Below are positions 58,899 through 64,000 of a DNA stretch of 64,000 bases, piece by piece. Below the pieces are notes generated by a model. That model saw only the letters and a list, made by a program, of their open reading frames with translations, was not told the DNA's origin and ran no database searches. The stretch comes from Catenibacillus sp964565805 (GTDB taxonomy: Bacteria; Bacillota; Clostridia; Lachnospirales; Lachnospiraceae): assembly GCA_964565805.1 (NCBI GenBank), contig CAZMGH010000004.1, positions 1 through 64,000 on the forward strand, read 5' to 3'. Made by a program: the position numbers and the translations under genes. Numbering within the stretch: the stretch's first letter is position 1; each line of letters opens with the position of its first letter.

Positions 58899-61766
58899 TC
58901 ATCTCTGGTCAAAAGCTTTTGCCTTCTCCAAATACTTCTTGATATACTGTCCTGTATAGGACTTCGGCGCCATGGCCACCGCCTCCGGCGTCCCCTTGGC
59001 GATCACAGTACCGCCTCGATCCCCTCCGTCAGGCCCTATATCAATAATATAATCCGCAGTCTTGATCACATCCAGATTATGCTCAATAACAATGACGGTA
59101 TTTCCCCCTTCCGTCAGCCGGTGAAGGATCTCAATCAGCTTATGTACATCCGCAAAGTGCAGCCCTGTGGTAGGCTCGTCCAGAATATATACCGTCCGGC
59201 CTGTACTGCGGCGGCTCAGTTCTGTGGCCAGCTTTACCCGCTGGGCCTCACCGCCGGAAAGCTGAGTGGAAGGCTGTCCCAGCTTAATATAGGACAGACC
59301 TACATCATTAAGGGTTTCCAGTTTCCTGCGGATGGAAGGAACATTTTCAAAAAATTCCAAAGCTTCCTCCACCGTCATGTCCAGCACATCATAAATGCTC
59401 TTGCCCTTATACTTCACCTCCAAAGTTTCCCGGTTATACCGTTTTCCCCGGCAAACCTCACAGGGAACATACACATCAGACAAAAAGTGCATCTCAATCT
59501 TTATAATACCATCACCGGCACAGGCTTCACACCGTCCCCCCTTTACGTTAAAGCTGAAACGGCCTTTTTTGTAGCCCCGCTCCTTGGCGTCTGTGGTGGC
59601 GGCAAACAGATCCCGGATCATGTCAAACACACCAGTATAAGTGGCCGGGTTTGACCGAGGTGTCCGTCCAATAGGGGACTGGTCAATATCGATCACCTTG
59701 TCCAGTTGGTCCAGCCCTTCAATGGACCGGTGCTTTCCGGGGCGGGCCGTCCTGGAATGATTCAGATCCCGGGCAAGGCGTTTATATAAGATCTCATTTA
59801 CCAGGGAGCTTTTCCCGGACCCGGATACGCCGGTGACACAGGTAAAGACGCCAAGAGGAAACTTAACATCCATATTTTTAAGGTTATTTTCCCGGGCGCC
59901 CCGCACAGTGAGCCAACCTGAAGGCTTTCTCCTGGACTTTGGCACAGGGATCTGGATACGGCCGCTTAAGTAAGCTCCGGTAATGGAATTTTCATTTTCC
60001 ATGATCTCCTGAGCGGTTCCCTGGGCTACCACATATCCCCCATGCTCCCCGGCGCCGGGACCAATATCCACAATATGATCCGCCTTAAGCATGGTATCCT
60101 CATCATGCTCTACCACAATAAGGGTATTCCCCAGGTCACGGAGATTCTTTAACGTCTTGAGAAGCTTGTCATTATCCTTCTGATGCAGACCGATACTGGG
60201 CTCGTCCAAAATATAAGCCACGCCCACCAAACCGGAGCCGATCTGGGTCGCCAGACGGATCCGCTGGGCCTCGCCGCCGGATAAAGTGGCTGTGGCACGG
60301 GAAAGCATCAGATAGTCCAAACCCACATCAATGAGAAATCCCACTCTGGCCCGGATCTCCTTAACGATCTGATCGCCGATTAAATGCTGCTGCCGGGTCA
60401 GCGCCATGTGAGACATAAAATCTGCCAGCTCCAGCATGGACATATCGGTCAGCTGGGATATATTTTTATCGCACACACTCACTGCCAGCGCTTCCTTTTT
60501 CAAACGTCGGCCGCCGCACGCCTTACAGGGGGTAATGGTCATAAAATTCTCATATTCCTGCTTTAGTGTCTCTGAACTTGTCTCTCTGTAGCGCCGCTCC
60601 ATATTTTTGATCAGTCCCTCAAAGGCCACATCATAGATTCCCTGTCCCCGCTGACCTTTATAGTGGACCTTTACCTCATGGCCGTTAGTGCCATGGATCA
60701 AAATATCCTTAATCTGATCCGGATAATCCTGGAACGGGGTATCCAGACTGAAATTATACTCTTTTGCCAGGGCCACCAGGACAGCATGGGTAAAGCTGGA
60801 AGACTCTGTGGATGACTGCCAGCCCATAGCCACAATGGCTCCCTTGGAAATGCTTAAGGACTTATCCGGGATCATCAGATCCACGTCAAACTCCATCCGA
60901 TACCCTAATCCGGAACACACCGGGCAGGCGCCAAAGGGATTATTAAATGAAAATATCCGCGGCTCAATCTCATCCAGGCTGATGCCGCAGTCCGGGCAGG
61001 AAAAACTCTGGCTGAAAGTCATAGGCTCCTGGCCGATCACATCCACGATCACCAGGCCTTCCGCCTGCTTTAAGGCAGTTTCCAAAGAATCTGTAAGACG
61101 CTTCTCGATCCCTTCCCGGATCATAAGACGGTCCACGACAATCTCTATATTATGCTTTTTGTTCTTTTCCAGCTTGATCTCCTCAGAAAGCTCATAAAGA
61201 TTCCCATCCACCATAACACGGACATAGCCGCTTTTGCGGGCGCTTTCAAAAAGCTTTACATGTTCCCCTTTACGTCCCCGGACGACCGGAGCCAGCACCT
61301 GGATCCGGGTCCGCTCCGGCAGAGCCATCAGCGTATCCACCATCTGATCTACGGTCTGTTTTTTAATCTCCTTGCCGCACTTAGGGCAATGGGGGATGCC
61401 GATCCGGGCATACAAAAGACGGAAATAATCATAAATCTCTGTCACTGTTCCTACCGTGGACCGGGGATTCCGGTTGGTAGACTTCTGGTCAATGGAAATG
61501 GCCGGAGAAAGTCCTGTAATGCTCTCCACATCCGGCTTTTCCATCTGACCTAAAAACTGGCGGGCATAGGAAGACAAAGACTCCATATACCGGCGCTGCC
61601 CCTCAGCGTAAATCGTATCAAAGGCCAGGGAAGACTTGCCCGACCCGGAAAGACCGGTTAAAACTACCAGCTCATTTCTGGGGATCTGCACATCGATCCC
61701 TTTCAAGTTGTGTTCCCGCGCCCCTTTAATGGTTATATATTCTTTTACAAGATCTTTTTTTGTCAT
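58899..61766 (-). CDS. uvrA: Excinuclease ABC subunit A
   Basis: 955 residues, full length. Finds helix-distorting DNA damage and loads UvrB. Two ABC ATPase units are visible: GLSGSGKSS and GVSGSGKSS Walker A motifs, two LSGGEAQR signatures and ILDEPS/ILDEPT Walker B motifs, together with CXXC zinc sites (CPDC...CPVC and CEAC...CEVC). I start at 61766 (MTKKDLVKEYI), because the ATG two codons upstream overlaps the ribosome binding site AGAGGA. uvrB is not adjacent. Controlled by a likely LexA site in the promoter. Confidence 0.97.
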   Translation of the reverse strand: MTKKDLVKEYITIKGAREHNLKGIDVQIPRNELVVLTGLSGSGKSSLAFDTIYAEGQRRYMESLSSYARQFLGQMEKPDVESITGLSPAISIDQKSTNRNPRSTVGTVTEIYDYFRLLYARIGIPHCPKCGKEIKKQTVDQMVDTLMALPERTRIQVLAPVVRGRKGEHVKLFESARKSGYVRVMVDGNLYELSEEIKLEKNKKHNIEIVVDRLMIREGIEKRLTDSLETALKQAEGLVIVDVIGQEPMTFSQSFSCPDCGISLDEIEPRIFSFNNPFGACPVCSGLGYRMEFDVDLMIPDKSLSISKGAIVAMGWQSSTESSSFTHAVLVALAKEYNFSLDTPFQDYPDQIKDILIHGTNGHEVKVHYKGQRGQGIYDVAFEGLIKNMERRYRETSSETLKQEYENFMTITPCKACGGRRLKKEALAVSVCDKNISQLTDMSMLELADFMSHMALTRQQHLIGDQIVKEIRARVGFLIDVGLDYLMLSRATATLSGGEAQRIRLATQIGSGLVGVAYILDEPSIGLHQKDNDKLLKTLKNLRDLGNTLIVVEHDEDTMLKADHIVDIGPGAGEHGGYVVAQGTAQEIMENENSITGAYLSGRIQIPVPKSRRKPSGWLTVRGARENNLKNMDVKFPLGVFTCVTGVSGSGKSSLVNEILYKRLARDLNHSRTARPGKHRSIEGLDQLDKVIDIDQSPIGRTPRSNPATYTGVFDMIRDLFAATTDAKERGYKKGRFSFNVKGGRCEACAGDGIIKIEMHFLSDVYVPCEVCRGKRYNRETLEVKYKGKSIYDVLDMTVEEALEFFENVPSIRRKLETLNDVGLSYIKLGQPSTQLSGGEAQRVKLATELSRRSTGRTVYILDEPTTGLHFADVHKLIEILHRLTEGGNTVIVIEHNLDVIKTADYIIDIGPDGGDRGGTVIAKGTPEAVAMAPKSYTGQYIKKYLEKAKAFDQR

Positions 61767-61803
61767 AATCATCCTCTTCTCAAAAAGCTGTCAGGTTATT
61801 TTC

Positions 61804-61843
61804 AGTATAGCATACCACCCTCTGAAAATCAAACATTTGTTCG
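61804..61843 (-). promoter_or_regulatory. uvrA promoter with SOS (LexA/DinR) box
   Basis: On the minus strand TTGATT (61827-61832), 17 bases, TATACT (61804-61809). The sequence CGAACAAATGTTTG (61830-61843) matches the Gram-positive SOS box CGAAC-N4-GTTCG with one change and overlaps the -35. Confidence 0.75.
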
Positions 61844-61871
61844 TTCTAAAACATCACAAAGATGCTTTCCT

Positions 61872-61903
61872 TTTTTACATGATTTTACCACATTATGTAA
61901 AAA
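61872..61903. promoter_or_regulatory. Inverted repeat between uvrA and the ROK gene
   Basis: TTTTTACAT (61872-61880) and ATGTAAAAA (61895-61903), 9-bp perfect arms, 14-base centre. It lies upstream of both divergent promoters, about 20 bases from the ROK gene -35, and might be the operator of the ROK regulator. Confidence 0.4.
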
Positions 61904-61922
61904 GCCGCGTCAAGGATCCCTC

Positions 61923-61952
61923 TTGTCCCTGAAAGCAAAGTTGTGCTACAAT
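61923..61952 (+). promoter_or_regulatory. ROK gene promoter
   Basis: TTGTCC (61923-61928), 18 bases, TACAAT (61947-61952). Confidence 0.55.
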
Positions 61953-61994
61953 GAAGCCATGATATTTTTACCAGAAACGGAGCGTTTTATTATT

Positions 61995-63209
61995 ATGCCA
62001 TCTTTGGGAAATCAGGAATATATCCGGGACATGAACAGCCGTATCGTTCTGGAACAGATCATCCGCCAGGAGCCTGTGTCCAGGGCAGAACTGTCCAAAA
62101 CCCTTGGCCTGACAAAGGCCACCATATCCTCCATTGTACAATCCTTTATCGACCAGGAATATGTTACGGAAATCGGCAGTCTGAACACAGGCAAGGGCCG
62201 CAAGCCTATTTTGCTAAAGTTTAACGGAGACTGCGGCTACACCTTATCCCTTTATATTAATGTGGATTCCACCGCCATTCTTCTGTGCAATCTCCGGGGA
62301 GAAAAGCGGCAGTTTTTCTCCTATCCGGCCCCGGGACCAGATCCGGAAGCAGATCTGTGCCAGTATATCGCCCATGCCGCATCCCATTGCCCAGACTCTC
62401 CCTACGGGATCATTGGCATAACTTTAGGCATCCTTGGCATTGTCCATGAAAACAGGATCCAGTTTACCCCATACTATGACCTGAACACACCGGACCTTGG
62501 CCAAAGGCTTTGGGAGCATTTTCAGATTCCCGTATATGTGGAAAATGAATCGAATCTGTCTGCCCTTGGGGAACGGACCTTTTTCCACAATCATCCCAGC
62601 CTGATCAATCTGAACATCCACTCCGGCATCGGCATGGGCATTATCCTGGACAACCGGCTATACACCGGACAGACCGGATACGCGGGAGAGTTTGGCCACA
62701 CCATCATCCAGCCTGGCGGAAAACCCTGTCCCTGCGGCAACCGGGGATGCATCGAACAGTATGCCTCTGCCCGGGCCATCGTGGACATGTACCGAGAGGC
62801 CCAAAAAAATCCGGCGGCAAACGCGTCGGATCTTTGCAGGGCCTATGAGGAAAATGATCCTCAGGCCCAAAACTGTATTCATGCATTTATTAAATATATG
62901 GCCATTGCCCTGAACAATATCCTGAATATTTTTAATCCGGATATGATCATTATTAACAGTATTTTTACAGAAAAAATCCCTGGGCTGACCCGGGAGATTT
63001 TCCTCCACTTGAGCAACACTTTTAACCGGGACTGCTGCTTTGTAGCCGCGTCCCACAGCCAGGAGACTTCTATCCTTTTAGGCGGCGCCTGTCTGGGAGC
63101 CAAAAACTTCCTTAAAGTATCGGATCTTCCCTTTTGTCATCAGTCGTGCCTTTCGTCTGAATTATCAAAGCACTCACAAAATCTGGCGGCAAAGGCAGGG
63201 GGCTCATGA
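61995..63209 (+). CDS. ROK family transcriptional regulator
   Basis: 404 residues from the ATG at 61995, which has GGAG upstream; a start at 61959 would be at the transcription start itself. N-terminal winged helix: VSRAELSKTLGLTKATISSIVQSFI. Then the sugar-kinase-like ROK domain with NIHSGIGMGIILD and the zinc motif CPCGNRGCIEQYAS. Of the NagC/XylR type: likely a sugar-responsive repressor; the sugar is unknown and no sugar genes adjoin it. The last about 35 residues (from FLKVSDLPFC) extend past the usual family end and overlap the convergent phosphatase gene. Confidence 0.9.
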   Translation: MPSLGNQEYIRDMNSRIVLEQIIRQEPVSRAELSKTLGLTKATISSIVQSFIDQEYVTEIGSLNTGKGRKPILLKFNGDCGYTLSLYINVDSTAILLCNLRGEKRQFFSYPAPGPDPEADLCQYIAHAASHCPDSPYGIIGITLGILGIVHENRIQFTPYYDLNTPDLGQRLWEHFQIPVYVENESNLSALGERTFFHNHPSLINLNIHSGIGMGIILDNRLYTGQTGYAGEFGHTIIQPGGKPCPCGNRGCIEQYASARAIVDMYREAQKNPAANASDLCRAYEENDPQAQNCIHAFIKYMAIALNNILNIFNPDMIIINSIFTEKIPGLTREIFLHLSNTFNRDCCFVAASHSQETSILLGGACLGAKNFLKVSDLPFCHQSCLSSELSKHSQNLAAKAGGS

Positions 63210-63871
63210 TTGGCATACAAATGGGAAATGTCCCCAAAGCTGCTCATGCGAAAGCTGGCAATCCCCTTCCGCCGTTCCTCTGTGACTACCGTTGTTACAG
63301 AGGACGGGGCCGCGCATAAGCCGTGCCACAGCACCATGGGAGAAATATTTAGCAAATGGCTGAGAAGAACACACTCTACCCCAAAATGGCAGAAAAACGC
63401 TATCGTCTCATTATTCGCCTGCTCCGCCTTGTAGCCATTTCCATTTCTTATGTATCCATGATCCTTTAAAACCTGGTCCAGCCCTTGGATCACCCAGTCA
63501 TATTCTTTTTTGACCTGACCTTCCTTCATAATGGGATTTTCATACCACTGATCCTTATTAAAAAATGCCTCATCCCCCATCCAGTCCTGAGGAAGCCAGT
63601 CCCAGGCGATCTCCCTTTTTTCTTTCACATCCGGCCGCCAAATATGGGTATCAAATTCCCGAAGCCAGGGACACTCTTCTGCCTGTTTATGGATCCGCTC
63701 CAAAGTAAGGGATGCCGTATCCTTTGCCCGTCCTAAAGGAGATACATAAACATGGCCGATCCCTGCCTTCTCCAGACGCTGTGCCAGAAATTCCGCCTCT
63801 CTCCAACCTTTTTCAGTAAGAGAATCCTTTTCATAATCCGGATCCCCGTGCCTTACGATCAGTAATTTCAT
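63140..63871 (-). CDS. Histidine phosphatase (phosphoglycerate mutase-like) family protein
   Basis: 243 residues. LLIVRHGDPDYEKDSLTEKG has the catalytic RHG at residues 7-9; YVSPLGRAKDTA is the second conserved segment and FFCHFGVECVLLSHLL provides the second catalytic His. Such enzymes remove phosphate from small molecules; substrate unknown. The C-terminal SSFGDISHLY...ARFCECFDNSDERHD is tidy and looks native, so the overlap of 70 bases with the ROK gene is mostly due to the ROK tail. Confidence 0.88.
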   Translation of the reverse strand: MKLLIVRHGDPDYEKDSLTEKGWREAEFLAQRLEKAGIGHVYVSPLGRAKDTASLTLERIHKQAEECPWLREFDTHIWRPDVKEKREIAWDWLPQDWMGDEAFFNKDQWYENPIMKEGQVKKEYDWVIQGLDQVLKDHGYIRNGNGYKAEQANNETIAFFCHFGVECVLLSHLLNISPMVLWHGLCAAPSSVTTVVTEERRKGIASFRMSSFGDISHLYANHEPPAFAARFCECFDNSDERHD

Positions 63872-63922
63872 AACTAAATACCTCTCTTTTCTCCCATCTC
63901 AGTTTTTAACCGGCTGGGACTG

Positions 63923-64000
63923 TCACACCTTAAACCGGTAGCCCACGCCCCAGATGGTTTCAATATACTGAGGCTTGGATGTATTAAACTCGATTTTTTC
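63923..64000 (-). CDS. OmpR/PhoB-type response regulator, C-terminal end
   Basis: Only the last 25 codons are in the window, reading KIEFNTSKPQYIETIWGVGY and ending RFKV before a TGA at 63923-63925. YIETxWGVGYRF is the end of the winged-helix DNA-binding domain of OmpR/PhoB regulators. The gene continues beyond the right edge. Confidence 0.85.
   Translation of the reverse strand, partial: EKIEFNTSKPQYIETIWGVGYRFKV

Noticed and set aside
1..64000. Mobile element, prophage, CRISPR array or defence island
   Set aside because: I find no transposase, integrase, phage structural or Cas gene, no spaced repeat array and no terminal repeats. The only possible defence-like genes are the YhaN/YhaO-like pair, which also occur as normal repair genes.

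Overview
The window looks like part of the chromosome of a Gram-positive, spore-forming anaerobe, most likely of the family Lachnospiraceae (Clostridia). The reasons are the mix of genes (SpoVG, paired GlgC/GlgD, a long divergent ribose-phosphate pyrophosphokinase, CdaR next to FtsEX, CBS-type family II pyrophosphatases, two DegV proteins), the Firmicutes-type promoters and AGGAGG ribosome binding sites, an S-box (SAM-I) riboswitch before metK and a Bacillus-type SOS box before uvrA. I see no rRNA, tRNA, CRISPR array, insertion sequence or prophage. The window is almost entirely housekeeping DNA. It contains one 100-N assembly gap (3193-3292).

Layout. 1-8.5 kb: partial GIY-YIG gene, iron-sulfur flavoprotein, ackA, then a minus-strand group spoVG, pth, mfd, a broken parvulin foldase gene containing the N gap, and a class B sortase. 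8.5-11 kb: glgC-glgD for ADP-glucose synthesis, with a two-tier palindrome across the promoter. 11.3-16.6 kb: plus-strand murC, a cluster of DnaA boxes, the helicase-loading pair dnaD-dnaI, and prs. 16.6-25 kb (minus): a compact SbcCD/YhaNO-like pair, asnS, a large membrane-anchored protein and a METTL25-like methyltransferase. 25-28 kb (plus): malQ, plsC and a small membrane protein.

28-38 kb: ctp, then cdaR-ftsE-ftsX, an SDR convergent with a MATE transporter, metK with its riboswitch, and murA. 38-45 kb: aroK-yfhO diverging from two tandem CBS-domain pyrophosphatases, then a frameshifted flavin reductase gene. 45-55 kb (minus): rpoB-rpoC-pgi, without the ribosomal protein genes that usually flank rpoBC. 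55-64 kb: two degV genes flanking prfC, uvrA under a likely LexA site, a ROK regulator, a histidine phosphatase, and the C-terminus of an OmpR-type response regulator.

Themes: cell wall and division (murC, murA, sortase, ftsEX, ctp), glycogen and glucose storage (glgCD, malQ, pgi), DNA replication and repair (dnaD-dnaI, mfd, uvrA, SbcCD-like pair) and transcription/translation. The most interesting features are small: the DnaA-box cluster ahead of the helicase-loader genes, a short motif (core CCAGGGTCAAA) at or just after the predicted start of several promoters, a GC-rich mosaic intergenic repeat beside terminators, three convergent gene pairs whose coding ends overlap by 59-71 bp, and two genes that look broken. 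I found no clear new defence or mobile system.
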